Notes: generated by a model not told the origin, from the sequence alone. A DNA stretch of 42,897 nt from Pseudomonas abietaniphila (GCF_900100795.1 NZ_FNCO01000029.1:1-42897), one strand, 5' to 3'. Positions 7,918-16,603 are shown, counted from the stretch's first letter. Numbers and translations: made by a program.

Positions 7918-9743
7918 TGAGTTTTCTCCGAAGGCTTGAGCCACCACGCACGCAGGCCCAGGGTATAGGGCGGGGTGGTGACGAAGGCGAACCGGTTGCG
8001 GTACGCCAGGCGATGATTGTTGAGGAACCAGTTGGGAATCATGTAGTGCTGCCAGAGCAGAACGCGGTCCAGTGCCTTGGTGGCCGCGACCTGATCGTCC
8101 CGGGTTTTCGCCGCCAACAGCTGGTTGAGCAGGTTATCCACAACCGGGTTGGCGATGCCTGCGTAATTCTTGCTGCCTCTGATGCTGGCCTGGCTGGAGT
8201 GGAAATACTGCCACTGTTCCAGGCCCGGACTCAGCGTCTGGTTCAGGGTCATCAGAATCATGTCGAAATCGAACTGGTCCAGGCGCTGTTTGTATTGGGC
8301 ACGATCCACCGTGCGCAGCCGGGCATCGATGCCGATCCGCGTCAGGTCTTCGATGTAGGGCTGCAGGATTCGTTCTAGATTGGGGTTGACCAGAAGTATT
8401 TCGAAACGCAACGGTTGGCCGGCATTGTTGGTCAGGCCACGGTCAGTGAATTTCCAGCCGGCTTCGGCCAGCAGACCCAGCGCTTTACGCAAGGTGTCGC
8501 GTGGCACGCCGCCGCCGTCGGTTTTTGACACCGTGAACGGCTGGGTGAACAGCTTGGGCGGCAGTTGATCGCGATAGGGCGACAGCGTCAGAAACTCGCG
8601 ACCGGCGGGCAGGTCGGTCGCGGAAAACTCGCTGTTGGGGTAATAGCTGGTCGAGCGACTGTAGGCATTGTTGAACAACGTACGGTTGGTCCACTCGAAG
8701 TTGAACATCAGGCCCAAGGCTTCACGCACCTTGATGTCGGCGAAGGTGCCGCGACGGGTGTTCATGAACAGGCCTTGGGTCTGCGTCGGGATCTGATGCG
8801 CAATCTGCGCCTTGATCACGCTGCCGTTAGCCACAGCCGGGAAGTCGTAACCTGTCGACCAGTTCTTGGCCTGATGCTCGATGTAAATGTCGAACTCGCC
8901 CGCCTTGAACGCTTCGAAGGCGACGTCGGCGTCGCGGTAGAACTCGACTTCCACGCGATTGAAGTTGTACTTGCCGCGATTGACCGCCAAATCCTTGCCC
9001 CAGTAATCCTTCACCCGCTCGAACACCAGGCTGCGACCGGGACGCACTTGGGTGATGCGATAAGGACCACTGCCCAGAGGCGGCTCGAAGGTCGTGGCCT
9101 TGAAGTCGCGGTTCTTCCAGTAATGCTGGGGCAGCACCGGCAATTCACCGAGGCGCAGAATCAATAATGGATTGCCGGACCGCTTGAACACGAAGCGAAT
9201 GCGATGCCGGTTGAGAATGTCCACCCGCTGCACTTCCTGCAACGCCGTGCGGTACTGCGGATGGCCGTCCTTGAGCAGCGTTCGGTAAGAGAACGCCACG
9301 TCATAGGCCGTGATCGGTTTGCCGTCGTGGAAGCGGGCTTCCGGGCGCAGGTTGAACACCACCCAGCTGCGGTCTTCGCTGTATTCGACCGATTTGGCAA
9401 TCAGGCCGTAACTGGAGGTGGCTTCGTCGCCGGAAGGATCGTACTGACCGGTACCGACCATCAACGGTTCGTTCAGCTCGCTGACGCCGTACTGACCGAA
9501 GTTGGGCGTCGAAATCGGGCTGCTGCCCTTGAAAGTGTAGGGATTGAGGGTGTCGAACGTCCCGTTGGCCATGATTCGCAAGGTGCCAGCCTTCGGCGCC
9601 TCGGGATTGACCCAGTCGAAATGGGTGAAGCTGGCCGGATACTTGAGGACACCGAACTGTGCGTAACCATGGCTTTCGCTGATGGTCGCGGCGGCTGTCG
9701 TGCTCAAGACCAGGCTGGAAATCAGCAGCAATGGGCGTATCAA
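7914..9743 (-). CDS. nppA1: Periplasmic substrate-binding protein NppA1 (SBP family 5, YejA-like)
   Basis: First gene of the importer operon, 609 residues. Signal peptide MIRPLLLISSLVLSTTAAA, then SESHGYAQFGVLKYPASF, the classic YejA N-terminus, and the motifs PLGSGPYRITQVRPGRS and RVKDYWGKDLAVN shared with NppA2. The only usable start in frame is TTG at 9743, because the nearby ATG is in another frame and closes at once. The upstream GGAT is a weak ribosome site. The 223 bp upstream, shared with the end of mltD, hold a REP doublet. Function: captures oligopeptide-like substrates in the periplasm. Peptidyl-nucleoside antibiotics are the known P. aeruginosa cargo; the natural cargo is unknown. 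Confidence 0.93.
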   Translation of the reverse strand: MIRPLLLISSLVLSTTAAATISESHGYAQFGVLKYPASFTHFDWVNPEAPKAGTLRIMANGTFDTLNPYTFKGSSPISTPNFGQYGVSELNEPLMVGTGQYDPSGDEATSSYGLIAKSVEYSEDRSWVVFNLRPEARFHDGKPITAYDVAFSYRTLLKDGHPQYRTALQEVQRVDILNRHRIRFVFKRSGNPLLILRLGELPVLPQHYWKNRDFKATTFEPPLGSGPYRITQVRPGRSLVFERVKDYWGKDLAVNRGKYNFNRVEVEFYRDADVAFEAFKAGEFDIYIEHQAKNWSTGYDFPAVANGSVIKAQIAHQIPTQTQGLFMNTRRGTFADIKVREALGLMFNFEWTNRTLFNNAYSRSTSYYPNSEFSATDLPAGREFLTLSPYRDQLPPKLFTQPFTVSKTDGGGVPRDTLRKALGLLAEAGWKFTDRGLTNNAGQPLRFEILLVNPNLERILQPYIEDLTRIGIDARLRTVDRAQYKQRLDQFDFDMILMTLNQTLSPGLEQWQYFHSSQASIRGSKNYAGIANPVVDNLLNQLLAAKTRDDQVAATKALDRVLLWQHYMIPNWFLNNHRLAYRNRFAFVTTPPYTLGLRAWWLKPSEKTQ

Positions 9744-9823
9744 ATGGGCATTCGATCCAGGCAGCGGTCGGTCACAGTAACAGCTTGTATGGGCTGGAAA
9801 AAGGGGAGTCGTGGATGCTCACC

Positions 9824-9912
9824 TGTAGGAGCGCGCTTGCCCGCGAATGCGGTATGTCTGTGACACATCTGTCGTTTGACACGCCGCAATCGCGGGCAAG
9901 CGCGCTCCTACA
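9824..9912. repeat. REP doublet between nppA1 and mltD
   Basis: TGTAGGAGCGCGCTTGCCCG and its reverse complement face each other (9824 and 9912) with a 35-40 nt spacer. It belongs to the same class as the doublets at 1181 and 42407 but with a different, shorter spacer. It lies in the 223-bp gap between two genes of the same strand, where it could act as a partial transcription barrier. Confidence 0.8.
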
Positions 9913-9966
9913 ACGGGATCGTTTTCCAGGCGGGCAATCGGTGAATACTGCCCAGTTGTGCGCCCA

Positions 9967-11574
9967 TCAATGCGGCAGATAAACCGTCAGCGTCTGCCCC
10001 GGCTTCAGCGCCTGGCCGCTGCGAGGGTTCCAGCGCTTGAGGTGTTGCATTTCGACGTTGAAACGTTTGGCCACCAGGTACAGCGAGTCGCCTTTCTGGA
10101 TCTTGTATTGTGTGGCCTTGCCATCTGCGTCATCCGCTTTGCTGTCGTTTTTGGCGACGGCGCGGGAAGGGGTCCTGGCCGGTTTGCTGTTGTCCTGCAT
10201 GACCAGGGTCTGACCCACTTTCAGGTTGTAGCCCGACAGTTTGTTCCAGTGCTGCAGGTCCTTCACCTCAACCTTGTTGATGCGGGCGATCTGGCCCAGG
10301 TTGTCGCCTTTCTTGACCTTGTAGGTGCGCGTGCGAGCGGGTTTTTCGTCCACTTCCGCCACTTCTTCGAACACCGGCATCGCCGTCTTCATGCCCGGCT
10401 GAACCGGAATGGTCAGCGCCTGACCACGTTTCAAATGGTTGCTGGACAGCTTGTTCAGGTCTTTGATGGTGCTGGTCGACACTTTGTAGCGGCTGGCAAT
10501 GCTGGCCAGGCTGTCACCTGGACGCACGCGGTATTGCTGCCAGTCGACCAGCTCTTCAGGCTTCATGTTCGACAGGCTGGCGGTCAGCAACTGCGACTTC
10601 GAGGTCGGCACGAGCAAATGCTGCGGGCCGTCGATGGTCAGACGCTTCTTGAAGGCGGGGTTGAGCTGCATCAGCTCGTCTTCGTCGATGTTGGCCATCT
10701 GCGCGACCTTGTTCAGGTCCATGCGCTGGTTCAGCTCAACGACGTCGAAGTAGGGTTTGTTGTCGATCGGGTTCAGGTTGACGCCATACGCTTCCGGCGA
10801 CATGACCACCTGCGAGAGGGCCAGCAATTTAGGCACATAGTCGCGGGTTTCCTGCGGCAGTGGCAGGTTCCAGTAGTCGGTCGGGAGGTTGAGCTTTTCG
10901 TTGCGTTCGATGGCCCGGCTGACGGTGCCTTCGCCGGCGTTGTAGGCGGCGAGGGCCAGCAGCCAGTCACCGTTGAACATGTCGTGCAGCTTGGTCAGGT
11001 AATCCAGCGCTGCCGTGGTGGACGCCGTGATGTCGCGGCGGCCATCGTAGAAACTGGTCTGACGCAGGTTGAAATAACGGCCGGTGGACGGGATGAACTG
11101 CCAGATCCCGGCAGCATCGCTGCGTGAAAGCGCCATCGGGTTGTAGGCGCTTTCAATCACGGGCAACAGCGCCAGCTCCAGCGGCATGTTGCGTTCTTCC
11201 AGGCGCTCGACGATGTAATGCATATACAGGCTGCCACGCTCGCCAGCCGTTTCGAGAAACGACGGGTTGTTAGCGAACCAGAGACGCTGTTGATCGATGC
11301 GCGGGTTGAGGTCGTTGCCATCCTGCAGCTGGAAGCCCTGACGCATGCGCTCCCACACGTCGTGTGGCGGAGCCAGAGGCGCTGGTTTGCGTGCGACAAA
11401 TACCGACTTCGGCTTGACGGTGGCGGGCGAGTGAGAGGCGATTGACGCGCCGGCAGGGTCCAGACTGCTGGTGGTCTGGCAGCCTGCCAATGTTGCGCTC
11501 GCGACCACCGCGATTGCCTGAGCTAACCGAGTCAATGCGTCGGAATTAAAGGTTCTGCGTATAGATGACGACAT
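9967..11574 (-). CDS. mltD: Membrane-bound lytic murein transglycosylase D
   Basis: Outer-membrane lipoprotein that cleaves the glycan strands of peptidoglycan to 1,6-anhydro ends. In 535 residues it shows a lipobox LAGC (Cys32), an SLT domain with the catalytic Glu in LLPVIESAYNPMALSRSDAA followed by GIWQFIPSTGRYF, and three C-terminal LysM repeats. Each begins with Y-x-V/I-x-x-GD-S/N-L (YRVRPGDSL, YKVKKGDNL, YKIQKGDSL), the last ending at the C-terminus. Start ATG at 11574 is the only candidate that gives the signal peptide, although no clear Shine-Dalgarno precedes it. The position between the npp operon and gloB matches P. aeruginosa PA1812. Confidence 0.96.
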   Translation of the reverse strand: MSSSIRRTFNSDALTRLAQAIAVVASATLAGCQTTSSLDPAGASIASHSPATVKPKSVFVARKPAPLAPPHDVWERMRQGFQLQDGNDLNPRIDQQRLWFANNPSFLETAGERGSLYMHYIVERLEERNMPLELALLPVIESAYNPMALSRSDAAGIWQFIPSTGRYFNLRQTSFYDGRRDITASTTAALDYLTKLHDMFNGDWLLALAAYNAGEGTVSRAIERNEKLNLPTDYWNLPLPQETRDYVPKLLALSQVVMSPEAYGVNLNPIDNKPYFDVVELNQRMDLNKVAQMANIDEDELMQLNPAFKKRLTIDGPQHLLVPTSKSQLLTASLSNMKPEELVDWQQYRVRPGDSLASIASRYKVSTSTIKDLNKLSSNHLKRGQALTIPVQPGMKTAMPVFEEVAEVDEKPARTRTYKVKKGDNLGQIARINKVEVKDLQHWNKLSGYNLKVGQTLVMQDNSKPARTPSRAVAKNDSKADDADGKATQYKIQKGDSLYLVAKRFNVEMQHLKRWNPRSGQALKPGQTLTVYLPH

Positions 11575-11673
11575 TGGCTGGGGGATAGTTCCAGTCGAAA
11601 ATGTCGGGCGATTCTAGAAAGCGTCTTAACAACGGTCAACCTTTCAGAATTTTTGTGCTGATCCCGACGCGGA

Positions 11674-12453
11674 TTAGAACTTATCTTTCCACGCCCTCAA
11701 GGCGGCAAAAACCGCTGTGGGCGAGGTGTTGTCTGTACCGGTCCGTTCGTCTGCTTTTTGTTTCACCGCAGGCTGTGAAACACGTAGAAACGGATTGGTC
11801 TTGTGTTCCAGCGCCAACGTGGACGGCAGGCTGATGCGGTTCTCTTCGCGCCATTGGGTCACTTGCTCGAAGCGGCCGGTCACGTCGGGGTTGTTCGGTT
11901 CGACGGCCACGGCAAAGCGCAGGTTGCTCAAGGTGTATTCGTGGGTGCAGTAGACGCGGGTGTTGTCGGGCAGTGCGCCTAGTCGGGACAGCGAGTGGTG
12001 CATCTGCTCGGGCGTGCCCTCGAACAGGCGACCGCAGCCAGCCGCGAACAGAGTGTCGCCGCAAAACAGCAGCGGTGATTGTGGATCGGCGTGATAAAAG
12101 GCGATATGGCCCAGTGTGTGGCCCGGAACCGCATGGACGGCGAACCCAAGGCCGAGTACGGTGATCTTATCATTGTCGGACAATGCGACATCCCGGGCAG
12201 GAATTTTCTCGTTGGCTGGCCCATAGACGTTGGCGCCCGTGATGTTTTTCAGCTCGGCGACACCGCCGGTATGATCGGCATGATGGTGAGTCACAAGGAT
12301 GTCACTCAGTTGCCAGCCGGGGTTGTTGCCCAGCCAGGCGAGGACCGGTGCCGCATCGCCCGGATCGACGACTGCGCAGCGCTTGCTGGCATTGTCTTGT
12401 AACAACCAGATGTAGTTGTCGGTGAAAGCGGGCAGAGCATCGATCTGTATCAT
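11674..12453 (-). CDS. gloB: Hydroxyacylglutathione hydrolase (glyoxalase II)
   Basis: Cytosolic metallo-beta-lactamase-fold thioesterase that hydrolyses S-D-lactoylglutathione to D-lactate and glutathione, the second step of methylglyoxal detoxification. The 259-residue protein has the binuclear metal motif THHHADH (residues 55-61), a metal His in VPGHTLGH, a bridging Asp in LFCGDTLFAAGCGRLFEG, and the glyoxalase II tail block CTHEYTLSNLRFA with a further metal His. The C-terminal helical glutathione-binding region (HKTNPFLR) is present. It is transcribed away from the methyltransferase gene, and the 97-bp gap between them should hold both promoters. Order is as in P. aeruginosa PA1813. Confidence 0.97.
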   Translation of the reverse strand: MIQIDALPAFTDNYIWLLQDNASKRCAVVDPGDAAPVLAWLGNNPGWQLSDILVTHHHADHTGGVAELKNITGANVYGPANEKIPARDVALSDNDKITVLGLGFAVHAVPGHTLGHIAFYHADPQSPLLFCGDTLFAAGCGRLFEGTPEQMHHSLSRLGALPDNTRVYCTHEYTLSNLRFAVAVEPNNPDVTGRFEQVTQWREENRISLPSTLALEHKTNPFLRVSQPAVKQKADERTGTDNTSPTAVFAALRAWKDKF

Positions 12454-12550
12454 GGCGCGGTTCGCTTTGTTGAGAACAAAGAAGCATCTTAGAGTCTGAA
12501 CAGCGTCCAGGCGAGCCGCGCTCGCCGAGGATCACTCATGGAGACCGGAA

Positions 12551-13309
12551 ATGACCGATGAAGCGTTCGCCCAGGCCGACCCCGAATGGCTTGAGTTGAT
12601 CAGCTCTGCCCGTGAATGGTTGTCCGGGCCGTTGGGGCAATTGCTGCTGGAAGAAGAGCGCCGGGTGCTCGAGGAAGAGCTCGAGCGATTCTTCGGGGGT
12701 TATCTCGTGCACTACGGCCCGTCGGCGCAAACGCCGCCTGCCGCCAAACAGGTTCAGCGCAATGTGCGGTTGGGCGCGCCATTGCCGGGGGTCGAGATCG
12801 TCTGTGAAGAACAGGCCTGGCCCTTGAGTGAGCATGCCGCGGATGTCGTGGTGATGCAGCACGGCCTGGACTTCTGCCTTTCCCCCCACGGCCTGCTGCG
12901 CGAAGCGGCGAGCAGCGTGCGACCGGGTGGCCATCTGCTGATCGTGGGCATCAACCCTTGGAGCACCTGGGGCATTCGTCATTTCTTCGCCAACGACGCG
13001 TTGCGCCGGGCGCGCTGTATTTCGCCTTCCCGGGTGGGGGACTGGCTCAACCTGCTGGGCTTTGCGCTGGAGAAACGCCGGTTCGGATGCTATCGTCCGC
13101 CGCTTGCTTCGCCCAAGTGGCAGACCCGGTTATCGGGCCTGGAGCGTCTGGGCGACGGTTGGCAAAGCCCCGGTGGCGGCTTCTATTTATTAGTGGCGCG
13201 CAAGCTGGTCGTCGGGCTTCGGCCTTTGCGCATGCCGCGTCGCGAGCCCATGGGCAAGCTGCTTCCATTGCCGATGGCCAAGGTCAATCGGCGCAGCCCC
13301 GAGCCTTGA
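12551..13309 (+). CDS. Class I SAM-dependent methyltransferase family protein
   Basis: 252 residues with a degenerate class I methyltransferase core. There is no clear glycine-rich motif I, but VVVMQHGLDFCLSPHGLLREAASSVRPGGHLLIVGINPWS resembles the motif IV to VI region, where a post-motif PGG turn precedes a beta strand. The N-terminal 60 residues are Glu/Leu-rich and helical. The C-terminus is basic and Pro-rich. A GGAGACCGGAA ribosome site precedes the ATG. It corresponds in place to P. aeruginosa PA1814, which has no proven substrate that I know of. Conserved linkage with gloB, rnhA and dnaQ suggests a core role, but I cannot name it. The weak SAM motif leaves open that it binds SAM poorly. 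Confidence 0.9.
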   Translation: MTDEAFAQADPEWLELISSAREWLSGPLGQLLLEEERRVLEEELERFFGGYLVHYGPSAQTPPAAKQVQRNVRLGAPLPGVEIVCEEQAWPLSEHAADVVVMQHGLDFCLSPHGLLREAASSVRPGGHLLIVGINPWSTWGIRHFFANDALRRARCISPSRVGDWLNLLGFALEKRRFGCYRPPLASPKWQTRLSGLERLGDGWQSPGGGFYLLVARKLVVGLRPLRMPRREPMGKLLPLPMAKVNRRSPEP

Positions 13310-13353
13310 TCTCCAGGCTGTACCCGGCCTTTAAAATTCTGGAATAAGTCGTA

Positions 13354-13806
13354 ATGAGCGATACCGTAGAACTCTTTTCCGATGGCGCCTGCAAAGGCAA
13401 CCCGGGCCCCGGCGGCTGGGGCGCGTTGCTGGTGTGTAAAGGCGTTGAAAAGGAACTGTGGGGCGGTGAGGCCAACACCACCAATAACCGCATGGAGCTG
13501 CTTGGCGCCATTCGCGGGCTGGAAGAGCTGAAGCGTCCCTGCGACGTGATTCTGGTGACCGATTCCCAGTACGTGATGAAAGGCATCACCGAGTGGATGG
13601 TCAACTGGAAGAAACGCGGCTGGAAGACCGCCGCCAAAGAGCCGGTGAAGAATGCCGACCTGTGGAAACAGCTGGACGAGCAGGTCAGTCGCCACAACGT
13701 CACCTGGAAATGGGTACGCGGACACATTGGCCACCACGGCAACGAACGGGCCGACCAGTTGGCGAACCGTGGAGTGGATGAAGTGCGTGGGATCAAACAC
13801 GGTTAA
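13354..13806 (+). CDS. rnhA: Ribonuclease HI
   Basis: Cytosolic endonuclease that cuts the RNA strand of RNA-DNA hybrids, removing primers and R-loops. It is 150 residues, close to E. coli (155). All four metal-binding acidic positions are visible: Asp in FSDGACKGNPGPGGW, Glu in NNRMELLGAI, Asp in VTDSQYV, and the last Asp in GNERADQLANRGV, with the catalytic His loop GHIGHHGNE just before it. The basic handle (WKKRGWKTAAKEPVKN) is present. It starts 44 bp after the methyltransferase gene. Unlike in E. coli, where rnhA and dnaQ are divergent, here both run in the same direction with a REP-like doublet between. Confidence 0.97.
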   Translation: MSDTVELFSDGACKGNPGPGGWGALLVCKGVEKELWGGEANTTNNRMELLGAIRGLEELKRPCDVILVTDSQYVMKGITEWMVNWKKRGWKTAAKEPVKNADLWKQLDEQVSRHNVTWKWVRGHIGHHGNERADQLANRGVDEVRGIKHG

Positions 13807-13833
13807 TTGTTGCAACCAGAACCGCTGAACCCT

Positions 13834-13923
13834 TGTGGGAGCGAATTCATTCGCGAGACGTCGGTACATTCGACTTAACGAGGTCGACTGATAAACCGTA
13901 TCGCGAATGAATTCACTCCCACA
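13834..13923. repeat. REP-like doublet between rnhA and dnaQ
   Basis: TGTGGGAGCGAATTCATTCGCGA at 13834 is mirrored by TCGCGAATGAATTCACTCCCACA ending at 13923, with a spacer of about 40 nt. It is the GTGGGAGCGAATTCATTCGCG class common in fluorescent pseudomonads, distinct from the TGTAGGAGCGCGC class. It starts 27 bp after the rnhA stop and may end or reduce transcription before dnaQ. Confidence 0.8.
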
Positions 13924-13998
13924 GGGCGGGATCGTCGGTCCTGCACATCCCGAAAACACCCATGTTAGTATTCGCGCCTGAAAGTGAGGCGGTAGGCA

Positions 13999-14757
13999 AT
14001 GACGGTACAAAACATCATCACTGAACGCAGGGTCGTACTCGACACCGAAACCACGGGCATGCCGGTAACTGATGGCCATCGGGTGATCGAGATCGGTTGT
14101 GTGGAGTTGATCGGTCGGCGCCTGACCGGGCGTCACTTTCACGTGTACCTGCAACCGGATCGCGAGAGTGACGAGGGCGCCATCGGCGTTCACGGCATCA
14201 CGGATCAGTTCTTGATCGGCAAACCCCGGTTCGCTGAAGTCGCCGATGAATTCTTCGAATTCATCAAAGGCGCGCAACTGATCATCCACAACGCAGCGTT
14301 CGACGTTGGCTTCCTCAACAACGAATTTGCCCTGATCGGTCAGAACGACCGTTCGGACCTCAGCACCTATTGCACGATCCTCGATACCCTGGCCATGGCC
14401 CGGGAGCGTCACCCAGGGCAGCGCAACAGCCTCGACGCCCTGTGCAAACGCTACGATGTCGACAACTCGGGCCGCGAACTGCACGGCGCACTGCTCGACT
14501 CCGAGATTCTGGCTGACGTCTATCTGGCGATGACCGGTGGCCAGACGACCTTGTCTCTGGCGGGTAACAATGATGGCGAAGGCGGTGCTGACCGGCCGAC
14601 GGAAGTTCGCCGCATCGTCAATCGCGCGCCGGGCCGGGTCATTGTCGCCAGCGAGGCGGAAATGGCGGACCATGAGGCGCGGCTCGCAGTGATTGCCAAG
14701 TCAGCCGGAGCGCCGGCATTGTGGACTCAACTGCTGGAAGCTCAGGCTCAAGCTTAA
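13999..14757 (+). CDS. dnaQ: DNA polymerase III epsilon subunit (3'-5' proofreading exonuclease)
   Basis: Proofreading exonuclease of the replicative polymerase, 252 residues. The DEDDh nuclease motifs are in order: Exo I VLDTETTGM, then HGITDQFL, Exo II HNAAFDVGFLNNEF, and Exo III with the general-base His in ELHGALLDSEILADVYLAMTGGQ. The C-terminal tail after a flexible linker is the part that binds the alpha subunit in E. coli. The ATG follows GAGGCGG. Synteny with rnhA and gloB is conserved in pseudomonads (P. aeruginosa PA1816). Confidence 0.97.
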   Translation: MTVQNIITERRVVLDTETTGMPVTDGHRVIEIGCVELIGRRLTGRHFHVYLQPDRESDEGAIGVHGITDQFLIGKPRFAEVADEFFEFIKGAQLIIHNAAFDVGFLNNEFALIGQNDRSDLSTYCTILDTLAMARERHPGQRNSLDALCKRYDVDNSGRELHGALLDSEILADVYLAMTGGQTTLSLAGNNDGEGGADRPTEVRRIVNRAPGRVIVASEAEMADHEARLAVIAKSAGAPALWTQLLEAQAQA

Positions 14758-14838
14758 GGGCTGCAACGTAGGCGGCGGGCATCATGGATGACCGGCCGCA
14801 CACGGGTGTGATCCTTTCATCGATGGTGCAGGAGGCCC

Positions 14839-15390
14839 ATGGTGACAATGGCGAACCCGACATTGAACATTCGTGTCGCAGACGAATGCTTCGAAGACTA
14901 CATCCTCAACTGCGAATTCACGTTTACGGTCACCGGCTACGCCCAGGTGCAGATCGGCACACCGGTCGCGCAATGGCGCATCGACCCGGTCGAACCTTAT
15001 CTCAAGAATTACGGCATCGACTCGGAAGAGTTCTGCCATTACCGGGACGCGGCGGACGGCACCGTGCTGGTGGCGTGGCTCGACGAGGATCCAGTGGGGC
15101 ATATTGTCATCAGCAAGCACTGGAACGGCTTTGCACACATTGATGAACTCGCCGTGGACACGGTCGCCCGACGCAATGGCGTTGCACGCAAACTGCTGGA
15201 CGTCGCGCAGTTCTGGAGCCAGAAACACAACCTGCCCGGCATCATGCTGGAAACCCAGAACAACAACCTGGCGGCGTGCAAACTGTATGAAAGCTACGGA
15301 TTTGTGGTCGGCGGGGTGGATCATCTGCGTTATCGCGCGATTGATCCGGCCACCCGCGAAGCCGCCATCTTCTGGTATCTGGTGTTTTAG
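14839..15390 (+). CDS. GNAT N-acetyltransferase, streptothricin-acetyltransferase-like (SatA type)
   Basis: GNAT-fold acetyl-CoA-dependent N-acetyltransferase, 183 residues at the longest start. The second half closely follows B. subtilis SatA as I remember it: W-N-x-[YF]-A-[YH]-I-[ED]-[DE]-[IL]-AV, then the acetyl-CoA loop RRNGVARKLL, then GIMLETQNNNLAACKLYESYGF and a closing AIFWYLVF. SatA acetylates the beta-lysine of streptothricin. The true substrate in Pseudomonas is unproven. Start choice: an AGGAGG at 14830-14835 is 3 nt from ATG 14839, 6 nt from GTG 14842 and 12 nt from ATG 14848. Spacing favours 14842 or 14848, so the first one to three codons are uncertain. It lies 81 bp after dnaQ. 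Confidence 0.9.
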   Translation: MVTMANPTLNIRVADECFEDYILNCEFTFTVTGYAQVQIGTPVAQWRIDPVEPYLKNYGIDSEEFCHYRDAADGTVLVAWLDEDPVGHIVISKHWNGFAHIDELAVDTVARRNGVARKLLDVAQFWSQKHNLPGIMLETQNNNLAACKLYESYGFVVGGVDHLRYRAIDPATREAAIFWYLVF

Positions 15391-15484
15391 CTGCAAGCCG
15401 CAAGCGCTGAGCCGAACGCGGTCGGTGGCCAGATTGCGGACAGCCGTTAACGTGCCACGTAAAGCCTGGTGCCTGTAACGGCTT

Positions 15485-15697
15485 TTAAACCACCCTGGTC
15501 AGTTTGATTCCCGACTGGAGCAACTCGAACTCGTCGCCGCCCAGATGAGTCACGCGGTCGCCAATGGCCAGGCGATAGGTAGACACGGGCTCCTTGCCGT
15601 CAGCCTCTTCCGGCTGTGATTCGCGGAATTCATGCACCGGGTAGATGCGGCCTTCCGCATCTCTGGCATGAAATTGCCCAACTAGAACTGAAGCCAT
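15485..15697 (-). CDS. Small conserved hypothetical protein, 70 residues
   Basis: Short acidic protein beginning MASVLVGQFHARDAEGRIYP and ending LLQSGIKLTRVV. It has no signal peptide or membrane segment. The alternation of short hydrophobic and polar stretches (TYRLAIGDRVTHLGGDEFELL) suggests a small beta-rich domain. A ribosome site AGAGGTT sits 8 nt before the ATG, and codon use fits the surrounding genes. I do not recognise a named family. It is convergent with the GNAT gene and divergent from the FMN reductase. The 316 bp to the right contain the small ORF listed next and presumably both promoters. Confidence 0.75.
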   Translation of the reverse strand: MASVLVGQFHARDAEGRIYPVHEFRESQPEEADGKEPVSTYRLAIGDRVTHLGGDEFELLQSGIKLTRVV

Positions 15698-15853
15698 TTG
15701 CTTTGTAACCTCTGGAAATAACTGCTCGTTTTCGTCCGCATCGTAACACTGCGCGCGAAGGGTCCGTGTCCGCTTGTAAGGGAATTCTGTAGGTTATGTA
15801 CGTACCTTCCTCACTCAAGCCTCTCAGACCGCTGTTTTAAGGGGGAGTTTTCC

Positions 15854-15979
15854 GTGGAGGAAAAAATAGTCTCGACCAACGGTATCGCCGCAATACCCGG
15901 TATGGGCGTCACGTATCATTTTTTTCGATCAGTGATAACGAAAAAACAGGGCGGTAGACATCGCATCTTTCATCTATAA
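15854..15979 (+). CDS. Possible 41-residue small protein
   Basis: A GTG-started frame of 41 codons preceded, at 6-nt spacing, by the strong Shine-Dalgarno-like AGGGGGAG. The product is basic at the end (TKKQGGRHRIFHL) and has a short hydrophobic middle (GIAAIPGMGVTYHFF). It ends 34 bp before the FMN reductase start. It could be a leader peptide or a small protein, or the SD-like run could be chance in a regulatory region. I recognise no homologue. The strength of the ribosome site is the main argument. Confidence 0.3.
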   Translation: MEEKIVSTNGIAAIPGMGVTYHFFRSVITKKQGGRHRIFHL

Positions 15980-16013
15980 CTGTCCATTCCTCCATTAGAA
16001 GAAGGTCAGCTTC

Positions 16014-16577
16014 ATGAGCCAGGTTCATTCGATTGCGGTGATCGTCGGCAGTCTGAGAAAAGACTCACTCAACCGCAAGGTTGCCCGCACACTGGCAGAG
16101 TTGGCGCCCTCCAGCCTGAAACTGAGCATCGTCGAGATCGGCGATCTGCCGCTCTACAACGAAGACATTGATCTGGATTCACCGCCCGCCGCTTACACCG
16201 CGTTCCGTCAGGCGCTGCAAGGCGCGGACGGTTTTCTGTTCGTCACGCCGGAATACAACCGTTCGGTGCCGGGCGTGCTGAAAAACGCCATTGACGTGGG
16301 CTCCCGGCCCTATGGCAAGAGCGCCTGGGGCAAAGCCAAGCCTGCGGCGGTGGTGAGTGTTTCTCCGGGCGCGATTGGCGGCTTCGGTGCCAACCAGCAC
16401 TTGCGTCAGAGTTTCGTGTTCCTTGATGTGCTGTGCATGCAGCAGCCTGAGGCGTATCTGGGTAACGCTGGCAGCTTCTTCGATGAGCAGGGCAAGCTCA
16501 GCGAGAAAACCCGGCCGTTCCTGCAGAGCATTATCGACGGTTTCGCCGCGCACGTGGCCCGGACGGTGAAGGCCTGA
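16014..16577 (+). CDS. NADPH-dependent FMN reductase / quinone reductase (ChrR/YieF type)
   Basis: Cytosolic flavoprotein of the flavodoxin-like NADPH-dependent FMN reductase family, 187 residues. The FMN phosphate loop is VIVGSLRKDSLNRKVAR near the N-terminus. The second family motif is TPEYNRSVPGVLKNAIDVGSRP. VVSVSPGAIGGFGANQHLR is also typical. Family members reduce quinones, chromate and azo dyes by two electrons and are often credited with protecting against oxidative stress. The ATG follows GAAGAAGG. The gene stands alone, flanked downstream by a REP-like palindrome (16604-16635), so it is probably monocistronic. Confidence 0.92.
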   Translation: MSQVHSIAVIVGSLRKDSLNRKVARTLAELAPSSLKLSIVEIGDLPLYNEDIDLDSPPAAYTAFRQALQGADGFLFVTPEYNRSVPGVLKNAIDVGSRPYGKSAWGKAKPAAVVSVSPGAIGGFGANQHLRQSFVFLDVLCMQQPEAYLGNAGSFFDEQGKLSEKTRPFLQSIIDGFAAHVARTVKA

Positions 16578-16603
16578 TCGCATCGTTTCAAACACTGCGA
16601 ACC

